NCBI GenBank assembly: GCA_945911015.1
Contig: CAMDZW010000004.1
Span: 111,682 to 175,681, forward strand
Source: an uncultured Propionibacteriaceae bacterium
Lineage (GTDB): Bacteria; Actinomycetota; Actinomycetes; Propionibacteriales; Propionibacteriaceae
Length of the DNA: 64,000 bases
Direction: 5' to 3'
The notes beneath the pieces are model-generated. The model made no database searches, was not told where the DNA came from, and saw only the letters and a program-made list of their open reading frames with translations. Position numbers and translations under genes: made by a program. The first letter of the stretch is position 1. Every line of letters begins with the position of its first letter. This document shows, in pieces, positions 28,075 to 36,868 of this stretch.

Positions 28075-29676
28075 TCAGTAGGGAGCCACAACCGGCCAGG
28101 CAAGCGGGATGCCGGCGCCCTCCACAGTCCGCTGGAAGTCAGCGGTCCGCTCAGCTGAGGCATGGAGCTGTTGGGGTGCGAGGCCCTCGGCAGCACAGGT
28201 GGCGGCCAGGTGACCGGCGACCTCACCGATGTTCCACTCGACCGGATGGAGCCGGTAGCAGCCGTTGGTGATGTGGGTGGTGCCGATGTTCTTGCAGGCT
28301 GGGAGAAGATTGCGCAGCCGGACCGGGATCAGCGCCCCCAAGGGGATCTGGAAGGGGCAGCTGGCAACGTCGATGTAGTTGTCGCCACCGGTCGAGGGAT
28401 GCAGATCGATACGGTACATGCCTACCCCGATGCTGTCGTCCCAGCTGCGGGCGCCAGCGTCTCCCCGTACGGCATGGGACACATCCTGCTCCAGGATCGT
28501 GGTGAGCGCGCGGATCCGGCGACTTTCCCGGTAGTAGGGAGCCTGCGCCAGCCCGTCGCTCGACCCGACCACATCGGCTCGTAACCGCAAGCCGGGAAAA
28601 CCGGTGCCGCCATCAGGCCGGGGCGCTTCGGTCTGCATCCAGTACAGCATCGACAGGCTGAGTTGCTTGGCATCGGCCAGCCGAGCGTCGCGCAGGTCGG
28701 CCGGTACGTCGATGACGGGCTCCTCGAAGTAGTCGATCGAGGGCCAGTTCACCAAGCAGATGTCACTGTCGTAGCTGCCGGGAGTGAACTGGTCCCGGGC
28801 CAGGATGCGTCGGAAGACCCACAGGTTCGCGTCACCGGCATTGCGGCTCTGGTCGGCGTTCACCGCCAGTGCATCGTCTCCGGGGTTGGGATCGAACACC
28901 CGCGGCATGGCTTCAAGGGTCCGCGGATTCGGTGCGGTGAAGCTCACCAACGGCGCACCCCAGAAGTCGGGGTGAACCGAACGCCAGTGGTCGTACCGTT
29001 CGGGTCGGTCGATGGTGTGGTTGCCGTCGACGTGGTCGATCGCGAAGCAGTAGCTGACCGCCTGCATGTTCATCGGATCGGCCACTGCGGGTGCGCTGGG
29101 CTCGCCGGTCTCGGCCTGCGACTCGAAGCCGGTCACATACTCGGTGCCGGTCAACGGCAGCAGTTCACCGGTCTCGGTGGCGTCGATCACCCAGTCGGCC
29201 TCGATCGTCTGCTCGTAGCCGCTGTGCACATCCCGTACGGTGATCGCCTCGATCTGGTCGTCACTCACCTGGGCGGCCACCGGGATCCACGGCTGCAGGA
29301 TTTGCAGGCGCCCGGTGCTGCGCCACGGTGCGAGCATCGACTCGATGACCGCCAACGCGACACGTGGCTCGTGGCAGAGCTTGGAGACCCAGCCCGCACC
29401 GGGGTTGAGATCGACCTTGGCCCTGGCCTGCGGGGTCAGCGGATAGTGTTCGCGATAGTAGGCGCGGATGCCATCACGGAGCTTGCGGTAGCTGGCGGTG
29501 ATGCCGAACATCTCGACCCACGGGCTCTCGTCCGGCGGCACCGCCTGGGAGGTCAGCTGACCACCGAGCCAGGCGTACTCCTCGGTCAGCACCACCCGCA
29601 ATCCGCGCTCGCAGGCTGCCAAGGCCGCTGCCACGCCGCCCAGGCCGCCGCCGATGATCAACAGTTCGGTCTTCAC
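28075..29676 (-). CDS. FAD-dependent oxidoreductase (FAD_oxidored family)
   Basis: A 533-residue flavoprotein with an N-terminal dinucleotide-binding motif G-G-G-L-G-G-V-A-A-A, a later L-G-G-Q-L-T-S motif and the G-T-T-H-I-T-N-G-C-Y block that is typical of the PF12831-type oxidoreductases found in carbohydrate gene clusters. No signal peptide. GTG start at 29676 overlaps the stop of the propeller gene (29673-29676), so the two are translationally coupled. The substrate is not determined; the neighbours suggest a sugar or sugar acid. A second, less similar member is encoded at 31944-33206. Confidence 0.88.
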   Translation of the reverse strand: MKTELLIIGGGLGGVAAALAACERGLRVVLTEEYAWLGGQLTSQAVPPDESPWVEMFGITASYRKLRDGIRAYYREHYPLTPQARAKVDLNPGAGWVSKLCHEPRVALAVIESMLAPWRSTGRLQILQPWIPVAAQVSDDQIEAITVRDVHSGYEQTIEADWVIDATETGELLPLTGTEYVTGFESQAETGEPSAPAVADPMNMQAVSYCFAIDHVDGNHTIDRPERYDHWRSVHPDFWGAPLVSFTAPNPRTLEAMPRVFDPNPGDDALAVNADQSRNAGDANLWVFRRILARDQFTPGSYDSDICLVNWPSIDYFEEPVIDVPADLRDARLADAKQLSLSMLYWMQTEAPRPDGGTGFPGLRLRADVVGSSDGLAQAPYYRESRRIRALTTILEQDVSHAVRGDAGARSWDDSIGVGMYRIDLHPSTGGDNYIDVASCPFQIPLGALIPVRLRNLLPACKNIGTTHITNGCYRLHPVEWNIGEVAGHLAATCAAEGLAPQQLHASAERTADFQRTVEGAGIPLAWPVVAPY

Positions 29677-30821
29677 CGCAGGTTCTCCAGATTCGTCAGG
29701 TCGGCCAGACCCACGCGGGTCCGATCGGTGTCGGGGTTGGTGTCGGTCCAGGCCAGCGTGCGGCCGGTGGGTGAGAAGTTGGGATGGGGGTGGCGGGGGT
29801 GGACCGAGCCGAATCCGACGTCGCTCACCTGGATTGGTTCACCGCCAGCCATCGGGATCAGCTCGATCCGGCCGTGACCGCTGCTGAGGCTCACCCGGCC
29901 AGAATCCACGTCCTCGGTGGTGGCGGTGGCGACCTCGTACGGGCCACAGTCCACCACGGCCCAGGTGCCGGTTCTGTCAATGCTGCAATGGTTGTAGGCG
30001 GTCGACTCGCGGATCAGTCGCGCCGGACGGCCGTCGGCCCAGACCTGGTACAGACCCGCAGTGCCCGTACGGCGGTTCCATGGCGCAGCCGCGTCATGGG
30101 GCGCGACAAGCACACAGCTGACGTCGTGGAAGGCCCACACCTCATGGGTGGCAGAGACCGGGCCGGTCGGGGTCTGCTGGTCCCACAACAACCTGCCGTA
30201 CGGGGCATGCTCTGGGTGATGGACCCAGGCGCGATGGGCCGGACCATAGTTGTGGGTGAGACGAGACTGGTTGGAGAAGCCGATCCACGCAGGGTCGGCC
30301 TCGCAGTACTGGAAGTGGGCCAGCATCGTCTCCGAGGTCAACACCTCGCGAGTTTCCTTGGTGGCAAGGTCGATCTCGAGCAGGGTCGTCGGTCCGTACA
30401 GCAGCCCGAACGGGTAGTGGGAAACCAGACAACGGTCGCTGGCCGGGTGCAGGCTGACCACTGCCGAGATACCGCGACGCGGTGGTGGAGTGAAGATCAG
30501 CTCGGGGACAGGAACAGCGGCGGTGAGGTCGACCAGGTACACCCCAGCGTTGGTGGCCGAGACCAGGGTGGTGCCAGCGACGTCGACATCCCACCAGACG
30601 AAGATGTTCTTCTCGTCGTGCCGATGCTGGAAGGTGCCCAAAGACCGCTCGGTCGACGTCGCCAGATCGATCTCGAGCAGGGTGGTCTGCGCTGCCGCTG
30701 GATCGACCTGTCCCACCACGATCGCGCTGTCCGCACCGTCACGGGAGATGAAGCCGTTGAGATGCGGATAGGTGAAGTAGCGGTAGTCCTCAAACCCGCT
30801 GAGATGCCGTGTCGGCAGCAC
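29673..30821 (-). CDS. Oligogalacturonate-lyase-like beta-propeller (PL22-like)
   Basis: A 382-residue cytoplasmic protein with repeated propeller blades (T-L-L-E-I-D-L-A-T-x-x-x-R appears twice) and the C-terminal H-P-R-H-P-H-P-N-F-S-P-T-G motif. PL22 oligogalacturonate lyases have a comparable H-x-H-P-x-F-S/T-P stretch with Mn2+-binding histidines, and the length also agrees. These enzymes split unsaturated digalacturonate to 5-keto-4-deoxyuronate. I call it PL22-like, not a proven lyase. The GTG at 30821 has AGGAGG eight bases upstream, which decides it over a TTG at 30881. First gene of an operon with the FAD oxidoreductase; divergent from the LacI regulator. Confidence 0.7.
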   Translation of the reverse strand: MLPTRHLSGFEDYRYFTYPHLNGFISRDGADSAIVVGQVDPAAAQTTLLEIDLATSTERSLGTFQHRHDEKNIFVWWDVDVAGTTLVSATNAGVYLVDLTAAVPVPELIFTPPPRRGISAVVSLHPASDRCLVSHYPFGLLYGPTTLLEIDLATKETREVLTSETMLAHFQYCEADPAWIGFSNQSRLTHNYGPAHRAWVHHPEHAPYGRLLWDQQTPTGPVSATHEVWAFHDVSCVLVAPHDAAAPWNRRTGTAGLYQVWADGRPARLIRESTAYNHCSIDRTGTWAVVDCGPYEVATATTEDVDSGRVSLSSGHGRIELIPMAGGEPIQVSDVGFGSVHPRHPHPNFSPTGRTLAWTDTNPDTDRTRVGLADLTNLENLR

Positions 30822-30890
30822 GTCGCTGGCCTCCTGATGTGTCGGTGTCCGTAGGCTGCCAGCCCGTTGTGGGGCGGTCAACGGAGGCCA

Positions 30891-30904
30891 GTCATAATCA
30901 TGAC
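30891..30904. promoter_or_regulatory. Inverted repeat in the LacI/propeller divergent promoter region
   Basis: GTCAT-AATC-ATGAC, arms of five bases, lies in the 94-base gap between the divergent genes and just before the Shine-Dalgarno (GGAGG, 30905-30909) of the LacI-family gene. Position and symmetry suit an autoregulatory operator. The arms are short, so confidence is limited. Confidence 0.4.
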
Positions 30905-30915
30905 GGAGGTGTGCA

Positions 30916-31920
30916 ATGGCACGAGTGACCCAGGCCGAGGTGGCCGCACTGGCCGGGACGAGTCAGTCGACCGTCTCGCTGGTGCTCAACGATGCCGCGA
31001 CCGGCCGGGTCGCGCCCGAGACCATCGATCGAGTGGTGGCGGCACTGCACACCTCCGGCTATCTGCACCAGCGGGCGAAGCGGATCGACCGGGGCCGGAT
31101 CGTCGGCGTCTTCACCTACGAGTCGGTCTTCCCCAGTGTCGCCGCGGACTTCTTCCACCCGTTCCTGACCGGTCTGGAGCGCGCGGCCGAGGCGGCCCAG
31201 GTGGACCTGTTGCTGTTCACCAGCGCCCACGTCGACGGTCGACGTCGCCAGCTGGGGGCCGACCAACTGCAGCGGGTCGACGGTTGCGTGCTGCTCGGGC
31301 GCGACATCCATCCCGAGGACCTGGCTGAACTGAATCGCATCTCATTCCCGTTTGTCTCTGTGGGCCGGCGCGATGACATCCACGGCCCGATCGCCCAGGT
31401 GGGCGCGGACTACATACGTGCCACCCGCGAGATGACTGAGCTGGTCCTCGAAGCCGGCCACCGCACCCTGCTCTACGCCTCCTGCGGGTCACCGGCGGAG
31501 TCGACCCGGGACCGTCACATCGGATTCCTCCAAGGGATCTCTGGATCTGTGGTGAGTCACGAACGACTGGACCGGGCCTCTGCCCGTACGGTGACGGAGC
31601 GGATCGACGCGAGCGGTGCGACCTGCGTCCTCTTCGACGAGGCGCGCGATGCCGAGACCTTCATCCGGCTGTGGGTCCGAGACGGTCGCACGGTCGGTCC
31701 GGACCTGTCGGTGGTCCTGCTGCACGAACCCATCCGGCCACTGGCCGGCATCAACCTGACCCACTTCACGATGCCGCGGATCGACATGGGACGCCGTGCC
31801 CTCGAGCTGCTCCTCGATCTCCTGACGGCCGATCCGGACACTCCGCGCACCGATTTCCAGCATCTCTTCCCCATCACGATCACCCAGGGGTCGAGTCTCC
31901 AGCCGATCCCGGGTGCCTGA
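30916..31920 (+). CDS. LacI-family transcriptional regulator
   Basis: A 334-residue repressor-type regulator: N-terminal HTH (T-Q-A-E-V-A-A-L-A-G-T-S-Q-S-T-V-S-L-V-L-N), the hinge region, and a periplasmic-binding-protein-like sugar domain (about 60-334) with V-G-V-F-T-Y-E and P-R-I-D-M-G-R-R-A. ATG with GGAGG seven bases upstream. It is divergent from the PL22-like/FAD operon and is followed, convergently, by the second FAD oxidoreductase. It most likely controls one or both by sensing a sugar or sugar acid. Confidence 0.93.
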   Translation: MARVTQAEVAALAGTSQSTVSLVLNDAATGRVAPETIDRVVAALHTSGYLHQRAKRIDRGRIVGVFTYESVFPSVAADFFHPFLTGLERAAEAAQVDLLLFTSAHVDGRRRQLGADQLQRVDGCVLLGRDIHPEDLAELNRISFPFVSVGRRDDIHGPIAQVGADYIRATREMTELVLEAGHRTLLYASCGSPAESTRDRHIGFLQGISGSVVSHERLDRASARTVTERIDASGATCVLFDEARDAETFIRLWVRDGRTVGPDLSVVLLHEPIRPLAGINLTHFTMPRIDMGRRALELLLDLLTADPDTPRTDFQHLFPITITQGSSLQPIPGA

Positions 31921-31943
31921 CCGCGGCCCGGGAGCAGACTGAT

Positions 31944-33206
31944 TCAGCCCGGGACGATCGCCCCGTGGTCGCGCAGCGTCATCTGCACCTGCGCCACATC
32001 CAGATCCCTCACGGAAATGTCACCCTGCACGGCCAGGGCCGCCGCGGCTCCCGCACCCTGGCCCATGGCCATGCTGCTGGCCTGGACCCGAGCTGCGGAG
32101 TTGGCCAGACGATCCGATGACAGGGTGCGCCCGGCCACCAGCAACCGGTCCTCACCGGCCGGGACCAGAGCCCGCAAGGGCAATGTCGGAACCACGCCGT
32201 ACGACAGGGGCGCAAACTGCGTGTCCGCCGCCTCTGCGGTGTGGAGGTCGATCGGGAAGTAGCTGTGACACACCACGTCGGGCCACACCCGGCCCGAGGT
32301 GTAGTCATCGACAGTGACGGTGACTTCGCCCTCAATGGTCCAGGTTTCACGGATGCCGCACTCGACCGACCACCCTTCGACGACCAGCTCTTCCAACCCT
32401 GGTTGGGCTTTCAGGAAGGAGAAGATCCGCAGCAATGTCGCTCGTGCGGCCACCTCGGCGGCGGTCCGCTCGATGCTGGTCCCGGCGCGGATCCCGGGGA
32501 CGTGCATCGCATTCTGACCGCGATTGGTCAGGAACTGCCAGACATTCTTCTCCGCCGAGCTGAAGTCGGCCGGGCTCAACTGGCCTCTGGCCACCGCCGC
32601 TCGATAGGCCACGTCCAGTGCGGCCCGATCCAGATCCTCCATGGCATATCCGCCGAGCCGGACGATCAGCGTCCCCGGCTGCAGGTCGTCCACGGTCCGG
32701 CGGGGCAGGCCGAGTTGGCCGACGACATTGGCATCACCGCTGGCATCGACGATGGCGCCGGCGGTGACGGTCGAGAGTCCTTCCTTGCCGCACAGGGTCA
32801 CCTCCCAGCCCGATCCGGCACGGCCGACCGCACCCACCATGGTGTGCAGGTGCATCTCGGCCCCGGAATCGAGCACCATCTGGTCCAGGACCGCGGCATG
32901 GATCACTGGGGTGACCCGGACCGCGAGCTTCCAGTGGGGCTGCTCCCAGTCGGTGAAGTCCGGCATCGGGGTCCCGGCGAGCTCCATCGACCGGGAGACA
33001 GCCTCCCAGCCGATCCCGGCAATCACCTGTCGGCCCCAGGCATGGAAGAGACCGACGGTGAAGACGCCGGCGACCGTGGTCGTGCCGCCCAGCGCACCGT
33101 TCTTCTCCACCAGCAGGGTGCGCGCTCCGAGCCGCGCAGACTGGATGGCGGCCGGGCACCCTGCGGCGCCTCCTCCGATCACAACAACGTCGTAGTGTTC
33201 CGACAC
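31944..33206 (-). CDS. FAD-dependent oxidoreductase (second copy type)
   Basis: A 420-residue flavoprotein with Y-D-V-V-V-I-G-G-G-A-A-G at the N-terminus, L-L-V-E-K-N-G-A-L-G-G-T-T-T, an internal I-V-D-A-S-G-D-A-N-V-V-G block and a C-terminal V-A-G-R-T-L-S-S-D-R-L-A motif, as in FAD_oxidored/BaiN-like dehydrogenases. Start is GTG 33206 behind GGAAGGTGGG; the frame continues to 33251 but that part overlaps the promoter of the divergent aldolase. It is divergent from, and so probably co-regulated with, the DapA-family gene. Substrate unknown. Confidence 0.87.
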   Translation of the reverse strand: MSEHYDVVVIGGGAAGCPAAIQSARLGARTLLVEKNGALGGTTTVAGVFTVGLFHAWGRQVIAGIGWEAVSRSMELAGTPMPDFTDWEQPHWKLAVRVTPVIHAAVLDQMVLDSGAEMHLHTMVGAVGRAGSGWEVTLCGKEGLSTVTAGAIVDASGDANVVGQLGLPRRTVDDLQPGTLIVRLGGYAMEDLDRAALDVAYRAAVARGQLSPADFSSAEKNVWQFLTNRGQNAMHVPGIRAGTSIERTAAEVAARATLLRIFSFLKAQPGLEELVVEGWSVECGIRETWTIEGEVTVTVDDYTSGRVWPDVVCHSYFPIDLHTAEAADTQFAPLSYGVVPTLPLRALVPAGEDRLLVAGRTLSSDRLANSAARVQASSMAMGQGAGAAAALAVQGDISVRDLDVAQVQMTLRDHGAIVPG

Positions 33207-33228
33207 CGTCCCACCTTCCTGCACATAA

Positions 33229-33258
33229 ATTCCACATCGTGGATGGAACATCTAGACT
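33229..33258 (+). promoter_or_regulatory. Putative promoter with overlapping inverted repeat before the aldolase gene
   Basis: A candidate -35 TTCCAC (33230-33235) and -10 TAGACT (33253-33258) are 17 bases apart, with the aldolase ATG 34 bases further. Overlapping the -35 is TCCAC-ATC-GTGGA (33231-33243), an inverted repeat that could bind the IclR or LacI regulator encoded nearby. Confidence 0.45.
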
Positions 33259-33291
33259 AAACCCACTGGGACTCGCGACAAGGAGATCGCA

Positions 33292-34227
33292 ATGAATTCG
33301 AGCCGAAATCTGGCCTTCAGCACCGAGCACGGTGCCACCGGCCTGATCCCGATCCTCGCCACACCTTTCGACACCGACGGTTCGCTGGACGTGGCCTCCT
33401 TGCGCCGACTGGTCGAGTTCGAGCTGGCCTGCGGAGTCGACGGGCTCGCCGTCCACGGGATGGCCAGCGAAGGTTTCTCACTGACCGCCGCAGAACGCAG
33501 CACGATCGTGCGGACCCTCCGCGAGGTCGCCGGTGACGAGGTGCCTCTGGTCGCGGGGGTCAATGCCACCAGCACCGCCACCGCGGTCGAGCAGGGTGAG
33601 GCCGCTGTGGCCGACGGAGCCGACCAGTTGATGGTGCTGCCACCCTTCCTGTCCAAGCTTCCGGGTGGCCACTTCGCCGACTTCTACGGCACCGTCGCGG
33701 ACCGGACCGGTGTTCCGTTGATGATCCAGGAGGCCTCGGCCGCGACCGGGGTGCCCATGTCCACCCCCCAGCTGGTCGAGCTGGGCGCCCTGCCCGGGGT
33801 CGTGTCGGTCAAGATCGAGACCCAGCCGACCTCGCCGAAGGTGGCAGCGATCCACGCCGCCACCGATGACCTGGTGATCCTCGGCGGCCAGAATGCGCTC
33901 TTTGTCCTGGAGGAGTACGAGGGTGGCGCGGTCGGCACGATGCCAGCCTGTGAGTTCTCCGATGCCCTGGCCGTGATCCTGGCCGACTGGCACGCCGGGC
34001 GTCACGACGACGCCCACGCCGGCTTCAACCGCCTGCTGCCCCTGATCCGGTTCGGCCTGCAGCCCGGCATCGCCCACGCCGTACACAAAGAAGTCCTGGT
34101 CCGACGTGGCGTCATCGCCAGCGCCGCGGTGCGGTCCCCGGTCTCGGCCCTGGATGCTCATTCACGTCGCACCTTTGACCGGGTCCTGACCTCCAGCGGA
34201 CTGCTGGGCCTGGATCCCCTCGGGTGA
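33292..34227 (+). CDS. DapA-family (class I, Schiff-base) aldolase/lyase
   Basis: A 311-residue TIM-barrel protein of the dihydrodipicolinate synthase/N-acetylneuraminate lyase superfamily. The Schiff-base lysine lies in V-S-V-K-I-E-T. The usual G-T-T-G-E site is replaced by G-M-A-S-E-G, and the Y-N-V-P-G-R-T-G motif by Q-E-A-S-A-A-T-G. The tyrosine and arginine needed for lysine-pathway DHDPS are therefore absent. Together with the surrounding sugar-acid genes this suggests a 2-keto-3-deoxy-acid or related lyase. The following DUF624 gene starts seven bases after its stop, so they form an operon. Confidence 0.88.
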   Translation: MNSSRNLAFSTEHGATGLIPILATPFDTDGSLDVASLRRLVEFELACGVDGLAVHGMASEGFSLTAAERSTIVRTLREVAGDEVPLVAGVNATSTATAVEQGEAAVADGADQLMVLPPFLSKLPGGHFADFYGTVADRTGVPLMIQEASAATGVPMSTPQLVELGALPGVVSVKIETQPTSPKVAAIHAATDDLVILGGQNALFVLEEYEGGAVGTMPACEFSDALAVILADWHAGRHDDAHAGFNRLLPLIRFGLQPGIAHAVHKEVLVRRGVIASAAVRSPVSALDAHSRRTFDRVLTSSGLLGLDPLG

Positions 34228-34234
34228 TGGTGCC

Positions 34235-34858
34235 GTGAGCACGCCGGGTGAGCGGCTGCACAAGCTCTACGACCTGGCGATCTGGCCGCCCCGGATCGTC
34301 GCCCTGACCGGGATGTGGCTGATCGGCACCCTCGCCGGGCTGGTGGTGGCCGGGCTTGCGCCGGCGACGGTGGCCGCCCACGCGGTCGCTCTCGGCTGGA
34401 CCGACCCGGACCCGGATGAACCGATCCGTCCGTGGCGCACGTTCTGGTCGAGTTGGCGGCGGTGGTTGCTCAGGTCCCAACTCCCGTTGGGTTTTGCCTG
34501 GCTGACCCTGGTCCCGATCGTCTTCTGGGCGCAGTGGATCGGACTGACCAATCCGCTGAGTCTGCCTCTGGTGGTGATCGGCCTGTGGTGGCTGGTCACG
34601 ATCTGCTGGCTCCCGCCAGCCCTGATCGGGACCACAGATCTGCGCTCCGATCTCGTACGGGTGACGCTCACCCTGGCCTGGCGTCGGACGGGGGCCACCC
34701 TGGTGCTGGCACTCGGCCTAGCGGTCGTCGGTGTCGCCGGGTGGCTGTGGGCGCCGTTCGCCCTGCCGTTCGTGGTGCCGGGCCTACCGATGGTCCTGGT
34801 CAGCCGTCATGCCCGGCGGACCATCGAGTCCGAACAGCTCAAGCAGGACGCTGGTTGA
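34235..34858 (+). CDS. DUF624 (YesL-like) membrane protein
   Basis: A 207-residue membrane protein with about five hydrophobic segments and, near the N-terminus, A-G-L-A-P-A-T-V-A-A-H-A-V, which fits the G-P-A-x-x-A pattern of DUF624. In Bacillus the homologue YesL belongs to the rhamnogalacturonan gene cluster, and members usually travel with LplB/LplC-type sugar importers, which are present at 36.8-40.2 kb. GTG start seven bases after the aldolase stop. Its last 20 bases overlap the convergent IclR gene. Exact function unknown. Confidence 0.75.
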   Translation: MSTPGERLHKLYDLAIWPPRIVALTGMWLIGTLAGLVVAGLAPATVAAHAVALGWTDPDPDEPIRPWRTFWSSWRRWLLRSQLPLGFAWLTLVPIVFWAQWIGLTNPLSLPLVVIGLWWLVTICWLPPALIGTTDLRSDLVRVTLTLAWRRTGATLVLALGLAVVGVAGWLWAPFALPFVVPGLPMVLVSRHARRTIESEQLKQDAG

Positions 34859-35711
34859 TCCCGGTGTGTCCCAGAGCAGTCGAGATGTGCGCGGCGGCCT
34901 CGATCACCTTCAGGGCCAGTTCGCGTTCCCGGTTCTCCAGATCGGTGGCCGACAACGGACCGGAGACCGAGATCCCGGCGACGACCTGTCCGGACCGGTC
35001 CCAGATCGGCGCCGCCAGACAGGCACGGGAGAAGGCGAGCTCCTCGAACTCGGTCGCATAGCCTCGCGTGCGCGCCGCCTCGACCTCGGCGATCACCTCG
35101 GACACCGTGGTGTGGGTGCGGGGGGTGAAGGCCGGCAGGTCATGGCCGAGCAGTTCCTCGATGGCTGCATCCGACATGCCGACCATCAGCGCCTTGCCCA
35201 GGGCGGTCGCGTGCAGCGGACCGCCGGGGCCCACCATCGTGTAGTTGCGTGGCGCGTGGACGCCGTCGAAGTGGGCCAGGTAGAAGAGCCGGTCACCACT
35301 GCGTTCGGCCAGGTTGATGCCGAGTCCGAGCTCGCTGCACAGGTTCTGCGCGTGTTGGCGGCCCGCCCGGAAGACATCGTTCTGGTTCAGGGCCAGCGCA
35401 CTCAGCTCGACCGCGCGTGGGCCGATCCGGTACAGCCCGGACCGCGGATCCGCGACGAGGAGTCCGATGTTCTCCAGCGCACCGACGAGCCGGGAGACCG
35501 TCGACTGGCCGAGTCCCGAGGCCGCCACCAGCTCCGAGATCCGGCGCTCAGGATCCTCGGGGGTGAAGTAGGCCAACAGGGTCAGGGCACGGTCGACACT
35601 CTGGGTGCCACTCGCCTCTCGTGCCGTCCTGGCCGAACTGGCGGTGCTCACTGGCATGTCCTTCCCCGTCCTGGTGGTCCCGTCGGCGGCAGCCGACTTC
35701 GAATTGTTCAT
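34839..35711 (-). CDS. IclR-family transcriptional regulator
   Basis: A 290-residue regulator. An N-terminal extension of about 35 residues is followed by a winged HTH (Q-S-V-D-R-A-L-T-L-L, L-G-Q-S-T-V-S-R-L-V-G-A-L) and the IclR ligand-binding domain (L-H-A-T-A-L-G-K-A-L-M, C-L-A-A-P-I-W-D, A-G-I-S-V-S-G-P). The start at 35711 overlaps the upstream dehydratase gene by four bases; an ATG at 35657 with GGGAAGG is an alternative. It is the last gene of the ABC-importer operon, so it probably senses an intermediate of that pathway and controls the operon itself. Confidence 0.92.
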   Translation of the reverse strand: MNNSKSAAADGTTRTGKDMPVSTASSARTAREASGTQSVDRALTLLAYFTPEDPERRISELVAASGLGQSTVSRLVGALENIGLLVADPRSGLYRIGPRAVELSALALNQNDVFRAGRQHAQNLCSELGLGINLAERSGDRLFYLAHFDGVHAPRNYTMVGPGGPLHATALGKALMVGMSDAAIEELLGHDLPAFTPRTHTTVSEVIAEVEAARTRGYATEFEELAFSRACLAAPIWDRSGQVVAGISVSGPLSATDLENRERELALKVIEAAAHISTALGHTGINQRPA

Positions 35712-36868
35712 CGTGACCAGTACCGTACGGCGTCTTCGTCGATGTCCACACCGAGCCCGGGGCCACTTGGCAGTGCCATGCTGCCCGGCTCGTACGTCAA
35801 TGGTTCAGTCAGCAGCACCGACGACATTCTCGCAGCTGCCTCGGAAAACTCGAAGGCTTCAAGAGTGGGTGCCGCTGCCGACACATGCAGACCGGCCACC
35901 AACGCTACCCCGAGCGCGGCGCTGTGGTGCGGCAGGACCGGCATGCGCACAGTTTCGGCCAGGGTGCAGATGGCGCGGCCCTCGGTCAGCCCGGTGCGCC
36001 CGATGTCGGGTTGCAAGCGCCGCAGGGCCCTCACCTCGATCGCGGTCATCACCTCCGAGCGGTGCCGCATCGCCTCACCGGCTGCCACCGGCGTGCTGAT
36101 CGAGGCGGTGATCTGGGCCATCCCGCGATAGTCCTCCGGGTCCAGCGCCGACTCGAGGAACCAACAGTCGAGTTCGTCGAGCACCCGCCCCGCCCGGACC
36201 GCATCGGCAACAGTGAAGGTGCCGTGCACGTCGAGGGCGACCTCGGCATCAGGCAGGGCCGTCTTGACCCGCTCGAAGGCCGCAACGGCCGTGCGACGGT
36301 CCTGGGTGGCATGCACCTTGAACCGCCGCCACCCCTGGTCCCACAGCCCACGGGCCACCTCGGCGTTGTCTCCACCACCCCCCAGCCCGGTCCAGTAGGT
36401 GGGCAGGACGGTACGGGCAGCGCCGCCGAGCAGGGTCGCGATCGGCACCCCGTGGTGACGTCCGACCAGGTCGTACAGGGCGATGTCGACAGCGGTGACC
36501 GCATCGGCCTGGTGTCCGTAGATGTGGCCCCGTTCCCGCATCGAGGCGACCAACTTGGCGTGCAGCGCACCGAGCTGTGCAGCGTCCTGACCGACGACGG
36601 CCGGGACGAGCAGATCGGTGACCAGTTCCCGTACGGCACGATGGCCGACCGGGACCAGCGCCTCACCCCAGCCGACGGTGCCGTCGGCGGACTCGAGTCG
36701 CACCATCAGCGTCTCGGCCTGCGCCGGATAGATGGTCAGACGGTTCGAGACCGTGTACGGCTTCGGACCCGGCTCTGCGGTCGCCCGCTCGACCTCGTCC
36801 TTGGGGAACCTGACGGCGAAGGCCTGCAGGTCAACAATCGTGGTCGGCGAATCAGAACTTGACGGCAC
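35708..36868 (-). CDS. Enolase-superfamily (mandelate racemase type) sugar-acid dehydratase-like enzyme
   Basis: A 386-residue protein with the capping domain (G-W-G-E-A-L-V-P-V-G) and the barrel catalytic residues in order: F-K-V-H (Lys base, K-x-H), D-V-H metal ligand, L-E-S-A-L-D metal ligand, G-E-A-M metal ligand, L-Q-P-D-I-G-R-T-G (Asp of the His/Asp dyad) and P-H-H-S-A-A-L-G (His). These are the mandelate-racemase-subgroup residues, whose known members mostly dehydrate or epimerise aldonic and uronic acids. GTG 36868 with GAAGGG upstream is preferred; it overlaps the permease gene by 17 bases. Paralogue of the gene at 40282. Substrate not predictable from sequence. Confidence 0.85.
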   Translation of the reverse strand: MPSSSDSPTTIVDLQAFAVRFPKDEVERATAEPGPKPYTVSNRLTIYPAQAETLMVRLESADGTVGWGEALVPVGHRAVRELVTDLLVPAVVGQDAAQLGALHAKLVASMRERGHIYGHQADAVTAVDIALYDLVGRHHGVPIATLLGGAARTVLPTYWTGLGGGGDNAEVARGLWDQGWRRFKVHATQDRRTAVAAFERVKTALPDAEVALDVHGTFTVADAVRAGRVLDELDCWFLESALDPEDYRGMAQITASISTPVAAGEAMRHRSEVMTAIEVRALRRLQPDIGRTGLTEGRAICTLAETVRMPVLPHHSAALGVALVAGLHVSAAAPTLEAFEFSEAAARMSSVLLTEPLTYEPGSMALPSGPGLGVDIDEDAVRYWSR

